In this document: one piece after another, positions 38,698 to 52,043 of the stretch
How positions within the stretch are numbered: the first letter of the stretch is position 1
Layout: each line of letters starts with the position of its first letter
DNA from: Mucor racemosus
Taxonomy: Eukaryota > Mucoromycota > Mucoromycetes > Mucorales > Mucoraceae
Reading direction: 5' to 3'
Assembly: GCA_027405735.1 (NCBI GenBank)
Contig: JAPEHQ010000004.1
Coordinates: forward strand, 2,294,001-2,358,000
DNA: 64,000 bases
Notes under the pieces: model-generated
What the model was told of the DNA's origin: nothing
The model's database searches: none
The model's input: only the letters and a program-made list of their open reading frames with translations
Made by a program: the position numbers and the translations under genes

Positions 38698-41600
38698 TTA
38701 AAAACACATGAAAGATGACTTTTTTGATAAAAGTTCTTCCAATTGTTTTTCTAACTTCTTTCTTGCGCGTTCGGCTTGTTCATACTTTTTTCTTTCTTGG
38801 TCTAATTCATCTTGTAGATTCAACATGTCATCACGAGTTACCATTTCTTTGATTTGTTTATGGCAATCTTCCAATTCCTTTTGTAATAATTCAGAAGAAA
38901 AAGAGGGGCCATGCTGTTGTGAAATGACTCCCGATCCGTCAATATTGTCATTATTATTATCAGATGATCTATTTTGTGTTGCTGTCGTTGCTTCTGATGC
39001 AGCAGCAGCAGCTGCTGCTGCCGCTGCCGCTGCTGCTTTGGCTTCTTCTTGTACTGCTTTAGTTTTAGCTTCTGCTTCCGATTTAGCTTTATTAGCTTGT
39101 TGTATTGACACGGCCGATCGTTTTCTTTCTTCCATCACTGTATCCACCAATTGATTTTGGTCATTTAATTCATATAGTTGTAGTAATTGATGTACTAATT
39201 CTTCACTGACTTGTAAATCTTCAATTTCATTTGTCATTCTGTTGATTTCTTTTTCTAACTCTGATGATAAAAGAGTGTATTCAGAATTTTCTTCTCTTAA
39301 TTGTTGCATTTGAGCTTCTTTCTTGGAATAATTTGTACGTAAGTCCTCAATTTCCTGCGTTAATTCTTCAAATGTTGTTCTTGTGCCTTGATCGTTATTT
39401 GTATTCATCAGCTGTTGTTGTTGTTGTTGTTGTTGTTGTTCCTGCTGCTGCTGCATTTGTTTATTATCGATATTTTTTGTTGTTGTGGTATTAGGAGGCG
39501 ACAACTGCGGTAATAAACTATCATTTTTATCATGTGTTCTAGTAGTGGTGGTACTCGACGATTTGATTTGATCAAAAGTCTCAATATCTGATTGTTGTTT
39601 TTGTTGTTGAACAGCTGTTGCAATTGTCACTGCTGATGCTTCTACGGTACCTGACATTTCTTTTTGATGTTGTACTCTTAGCTCAGCCATTAATTCATCG
39701 TGCTTGGCATTAAGTGAAGATTCTAATGTGGCTAATTGCGTTACAAGATCTTCATTCTTGTCTAATTCATCTTGTAATTGAGCTTGCAAAGCGGTTACTT
39801 GATTTCTTAATGGTGTATTTTGTGTATTTTGTGTATTCGTGAATTGAGATTGTAAAAGAGCAATCTTTTGTGATACGCGTTCATTGCTGTTGTTACTTTT
39901 AGGGATGGATATCTTTTCGGTGGGTTTCTGTTGTAGTGGTGTTGGGGTCGTTGGTGACACTGGTGATGGTGTATTTACTAATCTGGATTGTAGCGCAAAT
40001 AATTCATCTTTGGATGCTTGTTGTTGTTCTTTGAGTGCATTTGCAAGTCTTGCATTTTCAGATTTATGATTATCTAATTCAATTTGCAAATTACTGACTA
40101 ACTTGATTTGTTGATCAAGATGTTCTTGATTTTCAGATTGAATAAGAGATAGTTTATCGCTATGAGATTTTTTCAATTCATCTAATGCCTGTAATGAATG
40201 TGCTTGTTCTTTCAAAATTGTAGAGAGTTTTTCGTTTTCGCCTTTGTGTGTTTCTAACTCTGCTTGCATTTGTTGCAATAAACTGCGGCCATTAGCTATC
40301 TCTTCATCAAGAATGGTTTTATGCTGCTCGTTAATACTAATTAATTGATCTTCGTGATCTTTTTTTAATGCTTGCATAGCTAATAGCTCTGATCCTGAAG
40401 CCTGCTCTTGTTCTTTCAAAACTGCATTCAATCTAAGATTTTCGACTTTCTGTGCATCTAATTCAGTCTGTACTTGTTTTAGGACGCTTTGACCATGATT
40501 CACTTTTTCATCAAGATATTTATCATGTTGAGCGTGAATATTGTTCAATTGGTCTGCATGTTTTTTACTCAAATTCTGCAATTCAGTTTGCAATGTATTC
40601 ACTTGTCTTTCTAAATTTTGGACAAGTTGATCATGCTTTGATTTCATGTCTGCAATATTGTTAGAATGAGTATTCAAGATATCTTGTTGGGAAGATTTTA
40701 GATTGTCCAATTCAGATTGTAATTGTTGAATATGTTGTTGAGAGGTTTCTGTGTGTTCCAATTTCACTTCTCGCAATCTTTGACTATGACTAGACAAAAT
40801 CTCTTCGTGTAAATCTTTTGAATCTTCCAAATCACTTTCTAATTCTGAAATTTGATCTTCCAATTCACGTGTAGCACTTTCAAAGTTCTTGGATAGCTCC
40901 ATAACCTCTTCATCATGTTCTGCGATTAATTGTTCTTGAAGATTTTTGCTTTCTTCCAATTCTTGCTCCAGATCAGAAACACGTTCCATCAACTGTTGTG
41001 AAGCTTTTTGGAAATTTTCTGTTAACTCTGCGACCTCGTTATCATGATCTTTCAAAGCATTTTGATGGCTTGTTTTGGAATTTTCAAGTTCTTGTTGTAA
41101 TGTCGCTACATGAGCCTTGAGTTCATTACCAGAATGGTCAAATTGCTGTGTCAGCTGTAGAATTTGTGCATTATGATTTTCCAACATTTTTTCTTGTTCC
41201 AGATAATTGCTATTTTGTGCACTTTCAGCTTGATCTTTTAATTCTTGCTCCAAATTGAGTAGTTTTTGTAATGCAGTATCTTTATCTAATGTAGTTTCTT
41301 TCAATAAGGTATTGATTTCATCAATCTTAGTCTCCATGCTGTGCTGAACAAGAGCTAATTCTGATTGATGTTTGTGCAAAAGATCTGATTTCTCTTGTGT
41401 ATATTTGGATAATTCTTTTTCGAGTGTAGCAATAGTGTCATTATCAGCATTTGCCACCACTTTCTTTTGCTCCTCGGCAGCAACAACAGTAGAAGGTTTA
41501 TCCTTTTCTGTTTGTAACTTTTTCTGTAAACTATCATGAGTAATTTTCAAAACTGTAAGTGAAGCTAATGTTTCTGCTAATCGTTTTTGAAGAGACATGG

Positions 41601-44434
41601 ATTGCTGATTCGATTCATCAAGTTGAGATTGCAAATCTAATCTATTTGCTTCTTCTTCTTTAAGGTGAGATATATATTGCTCTTTACCATCTAAATCAAG
41701 CACTAATTTCTCTATATCTTGCTGTAATTCGCTATGAGCCAATTTCCAATGCGATGATTGTTTCTTTTCAGAGGCTAAAAGGGCTGCAAGAACTGCACTT
41801 TGATCATCATCTTCCTTATCTATAGTAGAAGGCAAATTTTCCAAAATTTGTTCTACTTCTTCTGTTGCATTATGATCTGATTCCAATTGTCGAAGTATAT
41901 CAATTTGCTTATTAGCAATGACTAATTCTTGCTCCAGCTTTTGGATCCTATCTTTTGCAATATCTAATTCAGAATCTTTGATTACCATTTTCTTTTTGAG
42001 AGATTGGATTCGATGTTGAAGATCTTGTATTTGGTGTGCAAATTTTTGTTTTTCTTGTTCATGTTCATCCTCTTTAGCTTGTTCAATTTCTTTGCTTAAA
42101 TCCAATGATTTATTGATACCTGGAAGCTCTTGAGTGTGTGCAGTAGTTGAAGAAGAGTCTCTTTCCAAAAAGTCCAATTGCTCTAATGCTTCATGATAAC
42201 GTTGCAATACTTCATCTAACTCTTTGGCAGTTTCAGTATGATCATATTGTAAACGATCTATAGTCAATTGAAGATGGTTTGCTCTATCTGTTTCTTCTTT
42301 CAATCGTATTTCGGCTTGCAATAAGTTCAATGCAGCTACTGAAGATGCTGTTTCTGTTTCGTCTGCAAAACTTTTACGATTTTGCAGTGCCTTTCCACTA
42401 GTATTTAATGTAGAAGAATTAAGCAATTGCCTGCTATTTAGTTCGTCTTGCAATGTTTCATTGATATTGGTATTGTTGTTATTCTTGGATTCAGCTAAAC
42501 TATGGCTACTAATGCGGCGATTTTCCTTTTGTAACTGACCAATTTGCAATTGTAATGAATCACGTTCACCTTCTAATTCTTTATACTTTGCATTAATTTG
42601 ATCCAATTCTTTCAAGATCAACTTTTCAGTGCTTGTATTAGATGTAGTTTTAGATAATCGCTTTAGTAATTCGACATTTGTGCGTTCTTTAGCTTCAATT
42701 TTAGCTTCTAAATCTTCTACAGATGTTTGAAGACGAGTACGCTCTGATTCACCTGCAGCCAATCGTTGCTCCAAATTAAGGATGTATTGTTCAGTATTTT
42801 CATCAGTTTCTTTAAACTTCATAATTCGGTTTTTCAGTTCATTGAGCATTTCCTGATCTTTAGTAGTTTCATTAGCAGATTTCATCAATTTTGACTCCAA
42901 TTCATGTATATAACTTTCGTTGCTCTGCTCACGTTCTAAAACTTTACTGAGACGCAATCGTAATTCACTGATAGTTTGCTCTTGAGTTCGAAGTAAGCTT
43001 TCTAATTGTCCAATTTTGTTTTGTTGTTCTTCATAACCCATATCAGAATGATTGAGAGCTGCTCTTGTTAAAGCCAATTGAGATTCAAGTTTAGCTACAC
43101 TCTTTTCGTATTCTTCAATAACTGGTTCTACTAAATGTTGGAAATCAACTTGCTCCTCTTTACTGTCGTTGGATCGAGTCATAGATTCCAATAATCGGAT
43201 ACGCTGTAATTCTTTTTCTACCATACGATTTCTTTCGCGAGTAACAGATGCTTCACCATCAAGTTCTTCTAATTGTCTTTGTAAATCAGAGATCAAAAGT
43301 CGTTGTTCATGATAAGTATCTTCTAGGGATGGTGATGTAATTGAGGATGAAGTGCTTGAAATATCATCGAGCATATCTTCATTATTGCCAGCAGTAACTG
43401 TCAAATGCTGATTTGTTGATTTACCACTACTATGTACTTTCAAATAATTTAGCTCGTTCTTGAGTTTTCCAATCATTGTACGCAATAGTTCAATATTCTC
43501 GGTAGTCATCCATTCTTCAACTTGATTTTTTTCAGATCTGTTTTTGATGTTTCTAGCTCGATTTGCGTATTGTAACGTATTCAAAGTTTCTGCTAAATTG
43601 GATTCAACAGGACTAGCACAAGCAATCATTAATGTAGTTGCACTTCCGCCTAATGAATCTTGTAAAAGTCGAGTTAATTTGGAGTCTCGGTAAGGAACAT
43701 GAGCATTTTTTTTAGAAGGATCGCCTAATGCAGAAATAACGTTGCCCAAAGCAAGTAAACCTGCATTAATATTAATTCCTTCCTTACGGCGATCACCTTC
43801 TGCAGCTGTTCTTTTCAACTTTTTTTTTTTTTTTTGTATAAAATGTTAGATTACTGATAAAAGTATTCTTATAGGTAGAAACTTACTCTTTCACTACCTG
43901 CTAAATCAACAAAGTGAAATTTAGATGTAGTAATTAACCATTCACCATCTTCTTGTTGTTGATTGTTATTAGCGGCATTGAATAATCGAGAATTTGAAAT
44001 TGGGGTAGTAGATCTCATACTTAATGAACTTGCAGGTCTAGATTTTTTGGCATTATTATCGGCTGTTGCAGTAGCAGATGGAACCCATTTTTCTTGCTTT
44101 AAAGATACCGAAAAAATAGCATGAGATCGGGATGATTTTTCATTCATGTCTGTTGCACCAGTTGCTCTGTTTTGGGTACCTTGCTCGAGATAACTAATGA
44201 TTTATATTAATTACTGTTGTATTATAATAAACCATTTTATCTTACTATAAAACATCATCTGTACTATGAACTAATACTTCTTTTACGCCAGTCCAATATA
44301 TTCTACCTTTAGTATCTTCACGAATCGTAATAGGAGGTAGTTCGTCGATCGGCGCAGAGTTGAGCAAATCGTGTAGATCCTCATTGTAGATTTCAATGAA
44401 TGAAACTTTTACAGTAAACTTTGTTTTATGTTGA

Positions 44435-44468
<34 letters not shown>

Positions 44469-45204
44469 TAGTATTATTATTAACATGTGGTATATGGCTA
44501 CTACGATTAGCAATTCTTGATTTAGGTCTTAACCTACTACCACTTTTATTAGAGGTAGAAGTAGATGATGATATAGATGATGTAGGCGAAATTGGTCTGT
44601 TAGATGAATCATTGTTGTTGCTATGTAATAAATCGAATAATAATGCCATTGATCTAGGTACAATGCCTTCATCTAGTGAATTCATTCCATTTCCATTTGC
44701 TGCTGTACCCATAGTGTATGTCTTTCCAGAAGATGTTTGACCCTATGATATTCTATTAATATATACATTAAATATACAGATATCTAGATGAATTTACATA
44801 GGCAAGAATTGTGATGTTATAACCTATATTTACATTTATTATTATTATTATTATTTCCCCTTAAGAAACCAAATTTTCATACTAACCTTCAATAAATTTT
44901 CGAATTAAACTATCACCCAATGTTGAAAATATCTCATTTTGGGTACTTGTGGTTCCAAATACATGATCAAATGTGAATAATTTGTTTTGAGGCACAACTT
45001 GAACAGTTTTATCATGAATTTTTAATACATCGTCATTAGCCATATTTGCGAAACGAGGTTGATTTCTATCTTTTTCGGTTAATGGCCTAATACGAAGTGC
45101 TACATTTTAAACTGTTATTTATTTTTCGTTGCCTCAAATATAAACAAATATACAAACTTGCCTACTTGTACTGCAGTCGTAGTTGCAGTACCATCTTTAG
45201 CCAT
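38698..45204 (-). CDS. Kinesin-4-like motor protein with very long coiled coil
   Basis: Six exons (45204-45162, 45099-44887, 44823-44798, 44742-44246, 44193-43887, 43818-38698) join in phase into 2,068 residues. The N-terminal motor domain shows VALRIRPL, the P-loop GQTSSGKT at residues 95-102, switch [12 protein letters not shown], switch II DLAGSER at 356-362, and [20 protein letters not shown] with [17 protein letters not shown]. The last two are typical of kinesin-4 (KIF4/KIF21). Low-complexity Ser/Asn inserts interrupt the motor. The remaining ~1,500 residues are heptad-rich coiled coil with a Gln run and an Ala run. The family moves along or caps microtubule plus ends. Intron 1 uses a GC donor (GTAG|GCAAGT), and the acceptor of intron 5 follows 16 consecutive A. 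Kinesin-7 or another long kinesin is the alternative. Confidence 0.9.
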
Positions 45205-45534
45205 TTTTTTTAATGATTATTCAATATGAAAAAGGGCTCGTTTTTGTTTTCAATATTTCAAGACTCGGCTTTATTTTTATATTGTAATTAGTGAATTGCA
45301 ACCTTAATGTGATGGTTTATAAGCGGAGATTGTTGTATTTAATGAATACAATGATAAAAAGGAAAGGGGAGCAAAATATAAAAAGAGGAAAAAGAGAGAA
45401 AAAAGAGAGGGGCAGGGCAAAAGCAAGGCTCATTAATCCATAAATTTTGCTGGGGTTTAACAGGTAATGATACACAAACAAAGTGTGTTACATATTTTAT
45501 TACAAAAGCAACTTGGTCTCAATTATTTCGGATT

Positions 45535-46769
45535 TTCTAAGCACAAACAAGTAATTGATTTACAACTAATCATGATGTAAAATCGAATTAGAAAAAAAAA
45601 GAGATTTTAAAGATATAAATGTATACTTACACTTTTTGTTTACAGTAATATTTTTCCTTTCAAGCTTTTTGTTAAAGTGCAATAATTCAGCACGACGCAA
45701 TACTTGAGCATAAGGATTCAAACGGTTCATAATGCCTTGATTCTTGAGAGGATTCTTCTTTTGAGTAAACGGTCTCTTTGTATACTTGGTCATTGCAGGG
45801 CGTACAACAGACTGAATTTCATCAGAATTGATTAAACGAGATACATCAGGATTAGTCATGATATTATCAGGCAATTGATAATCCTTCTTCATGGATGAAG
45901 GAGTCTCATATGTACCATATAATTCATCTAAAAGTGCAAAGGCGCTTTCGGTCCAGATGATGAAACGGCCAAGATGACCACCTGGAGCTAACTGCAATAC
46001 ATTCAAATGACGAACATTGACTAATTCTACGCCAGGAATATTACGGAAAGCTCTAACAAGACCATTATCTTGATTGTAGACAATAAGAGGGCCACGACGT
46101 TGACGGAAACGACGATTACGGAGCTTACCCTGGCCAGCACGAATCTTGCGAGAACGAATCACCTTCTCAACATCACTATAAGCATGAATAGATTTGAGTG
46201 TTTCAACAGCTTCTCTTGTACGAACCAAAGATTCAATCTTATCTTCCACTACAAGAGGAACCTCTTCAATCTTACTAATACGATGACCACGAGCCATAAC
46301 AAGAGAAGGAAGACCAGATGCAGCTAAAGCAGAAACAGTAGCAAATCTTCTTTGGTTCAAATTGACCTTGAAATGCCATTGACGCATAATCTTGGTAGGT
46401 GCAAACATACGACCTCCACGACACATGTTACCAAAGGCAGCTTGACCAGAACGATGAGTACCTGAACCATTAACACGAGGAATACGAGCAACTGCACGAC
46501 CAGTACCCCAAGATTCAGCAGATGTTTGCTCACCAGCTTTATCAGAAACAGCATAAGGTTGACGCTTATTTTTGGCCATGTTTGTATGAACAAAACGAAC
46601 AATATCAGGTCGGATGGGAGCTCGGTAAACAGAAGGTACATGAATTGCATTTGTAATCATGTCACTCTTATGAATAGAGTAGACATTAATAACAGGTCTG
46701 GCAGCAGATAAAGAAGACTTTACTATGGATTAGTACTATGATAATTACAAAACCGCATTTATTTACCAT
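45535..46769 (-). CDS. RPL4: 60S ribosomal protein L4 (uL4)
   Basis: Exons 46769-46767 (just the ATG), 46717-45631, and a terminal exon that begins at 45536. Together they give 363 residues, matching yeast L4 at 362. The family signature is clear: [76 protein letters not shown], then [20 protein letters not shown] and LRLNPYA-like [10 protein letters not shown]. uL4 lines the large-subunit exit tunnel through its internal loop. Two oddities: the start codon stands alone in its exon, and the last coding base plus two bases after the final intron create the TAA stop (donor AAGT|GTAAGT, acceptor TTAG|AA). If that intron were retained, about 20 extra residues would be added. Introns after the start codon are common in ribosomal protein genes. 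Confidence 0.96.
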
Positions 46770-48124
46770 GATGATAGCCCTGTTTAGTCAATTGAATCGA
46801 TACAAACAAAGTTGATGGTATCCTCTTTATATACTAATTTACAACGCATTGATTTAATGTTCAGCGAAACTTGCGGACTTGTTCGAGTTCGGGGAGCTGA
46901 GGCAAGAAGAGAGGCGTAGCAGTTGAATGGCTGTATATGTTTTTCTTTTTTCGATTAAAAAGGTTTTGGATCAAAATTGATGAATCTGATAAGAAAATTA
47001 GACTTCAAAAATGGAAACAATATGCTTCACCTTCATATATTTTATCTAAAATTTTGATCCATAATGTTGGATTAGCTACTTTCTTCGAGTACTGATACTT
47101 GTAAAGTATGATAGCTTACGATTCAAATCACAAAAGTAATCGATTGCTTTCAATAATGATCGATTTTGGTTTATTTGAGTGTGGCGGTGGTTTAATTGTA
47201 TAAATTTCAAAACGAAGAAAAAAAAATCGATTTGCCAAGTTATAATCTTTCCATCCATTTTTCTACTACAAAAAATGATTATTTTACTTTGAAGTTATAA
47301 GGTAACTAGTAAAACTTTTTGTGCTCTATCGAATGGTATTGTTTTTATTTAAATCATTTTACTGTATCAAAACTTATTTTGGAAAAACCTAAAAATCGTT
47401 TTTCTTGAAAAAATCAAATTTTTCAATAAGAAATGTTACAATAAACGGTACCAGATGAAAAATGTGCATTTTCTGGTACTTTTATTCTCATATATGTCAT
47501 AATAGATTGTCCCGATTTTGTGGTTTAAAATTAGATTTTGTGTTTTTTGGAAAAATTTGCCTGTATACATAAGGCTAAAATTGTCAAAAATCATTGATTT
47601 TGCACCGATCCCAAAAAGTTACGAAAAGTATATAGGAAGACTATATAAACATGTAGCAACATTTTGCACTAAATTTCGTGGGATTTGGGCGCTTTTTTAT
47701 ACTCCCAATATCCGCTAAAGTGTCGTTTTGGTGTACTTTGTGTCTTTGGAGAGTTTTTTACAGCCCATAGAACAAAACTATTTGAAGTTTTAGTTATTGA
47801 CATAAATATTCAACATATTAGTAGACTACTGATATTTTTTACTTTGAAGAAGAAGTTGCAAAAGATGAAAATTTAGCAAGGGGTATTTATTTTTTTGTAC
47901 ATTTTTTCAAATGGCGTACACCTCTCTATCCACCTCTGAGCGTTGTCTAAATCAATTTTAATTGGAAATAGCAGTCGTATTATTTGTAAATCAAGTAAGA
48001 TTGATTCTTCATTCAATCATCAACAAAGAAATTGAAGGATTTCTTGGCTCTTTTTATATAATATACGAAAAGCCGATATAGTGTATTTTTTTTCAATCTT
48101 CTTTACATTTACATCTAATTTCTA
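46770..48124. other. Intergenic region between divergent genes
   Basis: About 1.35 kb separating RPL4 (minus) and the AMSH-like gene (plus). The part near 46800-46930 is probably the RPL4 promoter. The stretch 47280-47880 holds short overlapping open frames (for example 47518-47718) that look like decayed repeat sequence. No motif is recognised. Confidence 0.4.
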
Positions 48125-50015
48125 ATGATGCCACCGCTTAGTAGTCCACCGAAATCGATCAAGGAACTCAACGCTATGGCAAAAGTCCACACTGATGACT
48201 GTATTCCTATCGATATATACATAAGCTCGGCAGATTTGATGCTGAAACAAGCTCGAATTTATTTCAGAGAAGAAAACCAGGAACAAGCATACTTGTATTT
48301 CATGAAGTATATAAAGTAAGTCGTCAAAAAAGTTTATTTTAAACAGTGTATTGAATATTAGCAATTAGTCTTGTACTAAACGAGCTTGGGAATCGCCCTG
48401 AATTTGATTATTTAAATAACCAAGCATTAATCAAAGTAAGTTTCCGAGATTGAATTAACTGTGCTGCAAAAAACCTTACAATTGGTGCACATTAATAGAC
48501 AAGCATTGAAGCACTGGACGCTGTCGAATTACTAAGACCGACAATTGAAGCTGTCAGTGAAAGTTATCAATTATTTCAAAAAGAAAGCAGTAGTAATAAT
48601 GCCAAGCAAGCAGCAAAATCAAAACAACATCAAATACAGCGACAGACTCGCTTAATACTAGAAGAAGAGTTTTATTTCAACCAAGATAGTATAAATACGC
48701 ACAATAACGACATTCAACATAAAAGCGATCAGCGGTAAGTTAACATTACTATTCGATCGAGAAAAATCTGATAAACGGAGCTTATATCTCATAGATCAGG
48801 ATCTCCAATGGACTGGGAATGCTCAAACTCAACAGCGTATGTAAAACTACCATGATTCAAATGTTTTACATCTGATAAAAATATTAGTCAATTGGCAAAC
48901 AAAAATAAGAACAATAATGTTCCTCCTCCACCTATACCACCTAAAATCTTGTTGGATAAAGATATGCCACCGCCACTTCCACCAAAATTACAACTATTTT
49001 TAACTAGAGAAAGCCAAGAAGAATCAAATGCAAGTTTATTAGCGGACTCATTTTATGGATCAAGTAAAGTGTTAAATATATATATATATATATAAAAGTG
49101 AACTAGAAGCGGGGAGTTTATTCTTATACCATATGAAATTGTCAAAATTAGGTAATACTAGACTTCGAGTTCTAAATATACCTTTGGACATTCAAGCAAA
49201 ATTTCTAGAGCTTGCACGTTTTAACACGAGAAATAATGTTGAAACATGTGGTATATTAAGTGGGAAATTGGTTTGTGCACTTTTTTAAATTTTCATTGAT
49301 TTTCTAGTATCTATATTGACATTCCATTTGTGCGCAGAAAAATAATCAATTATTTGTAACATCTTTAATTATTCCAAATCAAATGGGTACAAGTGATACA
49401 TGTACAACTAAAGACGAAGAGGCGATCTTTGAATTTCAAGACAAAAGCGGGTTAATTACTCTAGGATGGATCCATGTAAGTATTAGTCCTGTGAAAGCAA
49501 TTTATTATAAAATGCATTAGACCCATTTGGACCCTTAAACTCATTCATGCGAAATCAAATCAAAAATTATAGACCCATCCCTCTCAATCATGTTTCCTAA
49601 GCTCCGTTGACCTGCATACACAATGTTCATATCAACTTATGCTACCAGAAGCAATAGCCATTGTTTGTTCCCCGAATCATAAACCAGAGTACTACAAACA
49701 AATTTCTTGTGTAGCTTTCTTAATTCATGTGAAACTAAATTCTTTTTTTTTTATATATATTATAATTAGTTTTGGTATTTTTCGTATAACTGCACCAAAT
49801 GGGTTAAAAGAAATCGCCAACTGTAGAATTAAAGAGCCCTTTCATCCACATGAATCAAATCAAATGATAATTTATAACGTATGATTTTATTTAGTAATAG
49901 TAGCAAGATCAAACTAAAATATATTTTTGCTTTACAGGATATTCTTCAAGATGCACATTTAATTCAAATGCAAGATTCTCTTCGACTAGAGATTATGGAT
50001 CTCCGCAACATATAG
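48125..50015 (+). CDS. AMSH/STAMBP-like JAMM metalloprotease deubiquitinase
   Basis: Ten exons (48125-48315, 48369-48435, 48499-48734, 48795-48836, 48888-49063, 49152-49270, 49338-49475, 49573-49688, 49770-49878, 49938-50015) join in phase into 423 residues, nearly the same as human AMSH (424). The N-terminal ~110 residues match the USP8-dimer/MIT-type helical region ([33 protein letters not shown]). The middle has proline motifs ([14 protein letters not shown]). The C-terminal MPN+ domain holds all zinc ligands and catalytic residues: Glu268 in NVETCGIL, and His323, His325, Ser333 and Asp336 in [14 protein letters not shown]. These enzymes remove Lys63-linked ubiquitin at endosomes with ESCRT-0/III. 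It appears intact. Confidence 0.95.
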
Positions 50016-50270
50016 ATACTATCACCCGTTTAGTCAGGGTTTTTATGAGGTTTAATATACACAATGTACATTATTAGATGTTGTGTATTCACATACTCAT
50101 TCAACAACCGACCCTGTGTGTTACTCAGTTTTTTTTTTTTTTTTTGATATTCTTCCAAATGTGCTTGGTATATAAATCTAAATCGAACTTTCTTATAACA
50201 TAAAGTATATTCCCTCCTTTCCTTTCCTTTTCTTTCCTTTTTATACTTTTTTTTTCCAAATAAATTTATT

Positions 50271-52043
50271 ATGGATCATATAGGACATCAATTAGATGAT
50301 CGCAAATCATGGCACGGCGATGAAGATTTAGAAGAGTTATCATTCATTTTCAAAACCTATAAGATTCGTTTTTTCGGTTTAACTGCCATTGCTTTATCCA
50401 ACATTGCATCTTCTTTAAATTGGTTGGCAGTTGCACCAGTTCCAGATTATGCTAGCCAATACTTTAACAATACCGGATTAACTACTATTAATTGGTTTTC
50501 AAATGTATTCATGCTGGCTTATCTTGTTGCTGGTCCTGCTTCCAGTTGGGTTTATGAGCATTGGTCAATTAAAATGGGTGTATGGGATTATAAAGCTTAA
50601 ATTGGTTTGTGCTCAATTAATTTTTTTTTTTTTTTTGCTTCATTAGATTATTATCGGTGCAGTTTTACAAACTATTGGTGCTTGGTTGCGTTACTTTTCT
50701 TCATTTGTAAATGATCCAACTGGAAGATTAGCTTTAGCTATTATTGGTCAAGTAAGTTGTCTAGAGCTATTTCTTGATCTTATAACTAAAATCAAATAGA
50801 CTATTTGTGCTATTGGTCAACCATTTATCCTTAATGTTTGCACACCCGTAAGTGAATACAAAAATGAAACCAAGACTCAGAATTATAAACCTTAAATTAT
50901 GCTTGTTATACATAGTACGCTGCATTATGGTTTAGCGCTGATGGTAGAGGTACAGCTTCAATGGTCGGTGGTATTAGTAAGTTGTTGCTCTCAAAATCAG
51001 TAATTGTACACGAGATTAACCTATATATTTAGCTAACTCTATTGGTATGGCTATTGCTTCCCTTATTATTCCTGCTATTGTCACCGATGCTACCACTATG
51101 AATACTGGTGTAAGTTTTCCCAATTTTTCTATGCATATTGTAGCAAAATATTTATATAGTTGTTATAGTTCCTTGTCATTGCTTGTGTTACCACTGGTTG
51201 TGCCCTTCCTGTGTTCTTTATCCCCAAGAAGCCTAAATCTCCTCCATCTTATAGTGCCTCCTCAAAAAACAAATTTGCCCTTACATTTGCTCAATCACTT
51301 CGTGAATTGTTCACGAACTGGAATTTCCTTATTATTATGGTAGCTTTTGGTATTTTGTGTGGTTTAGCTTCTGCTTTCACATCTCTTTTAACTCAAATCG
51401 TTGGCCCATATAACATTGGTGTTGATGATGCTGGTTATCTTGGTGCTGCCTTTATTGTTGCTGGTCTTGTAGGTGCTATTATCACTGGTATATTTATTGA
51501 TAAGACCGGTCGTCACAAGATTGTCATCAAAATCTATGTTCCCATTATTGGTGCTTTGTACTTGGCCTTTTACTTTGTTGGTAAAGTGTTAATAACCACA
51601 ATTAAAATGACTTTATTCTCACTCACACACTTGTTTTTTTTTTTTTTTAGTCAAAACAGGGAAATACGATGCCATTATGGCTATTTGTGTTCTCTTGGGT
51701 TTCTTCACCTTTTCTCTTTTGCCTGTTTCCCTTGAACTTTCTGTTGAATGTAAGAATTTCTTGTTACACTAGTTCGTGAAACTTTGTAAACTCACTGTAT
51801 TTTGTAGCATCTTACCCTATTAGTGAGGCTATTTCCAGTTCTTTGTTATGGATGTGCTCTCAAATTTTGGGCCTTATCATCTTGGCTGTGATGGATGCTC
51901 TCCGTAATCCTGACGGTACAATGCAACGTGGTCTTATCTTTGTTACATGCATTGCTTTCCCTCTCAGTATTCTCACTACCATCTACAACAGTCCTAATAA
52001 GCGTTTAGAATTCGAGGATAGAAACAAAGCTGCTAGCTCTTAA
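50271..52043 (+). CDS. FLVCR/SLC49-like major facilitator transporter
   Basis: Eight exons (50271-50579, 50647-50751, 50800-50847, 50916-50976, 51033-51109, 51169-51580, 51651-51749, 51808-52043) join in phase into 448 residues with about 12 hydrophobic segments. Features shared with the FLVCR (SLC49) family are SSLNWLAVAPVPDYASQYF after TM1, the LGQTVCA-like IIGQTICAIGQPFILNV, and AALWFSADGRGTASMVGGIANSIGMAIA. A large central loop starts PKKPKSPPSYSA. Animal relatives carry haem, choline or other small organic molecules; the substrate here cannot be told from sequence. The short N-terminus lies in the cytosol by prediction. It is transcribed in the same direction as the AMSH gene, 255 bp downstream of it. 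Confidence 0.88.

Noticed and set aside
38708..39154. 148-codon plus-strand frame opposite the kinesin tail
   Set aside because: It is antisense to a clearly coding coiled-coil exon and its composition (Ala and Cys runs) mirrors that exon's codons.
44435..44740. 101-codon plus-strand Leu-rich frame
   Set aside because: It is antisense to the Asn/Ser insert in the kinesin motor exon.
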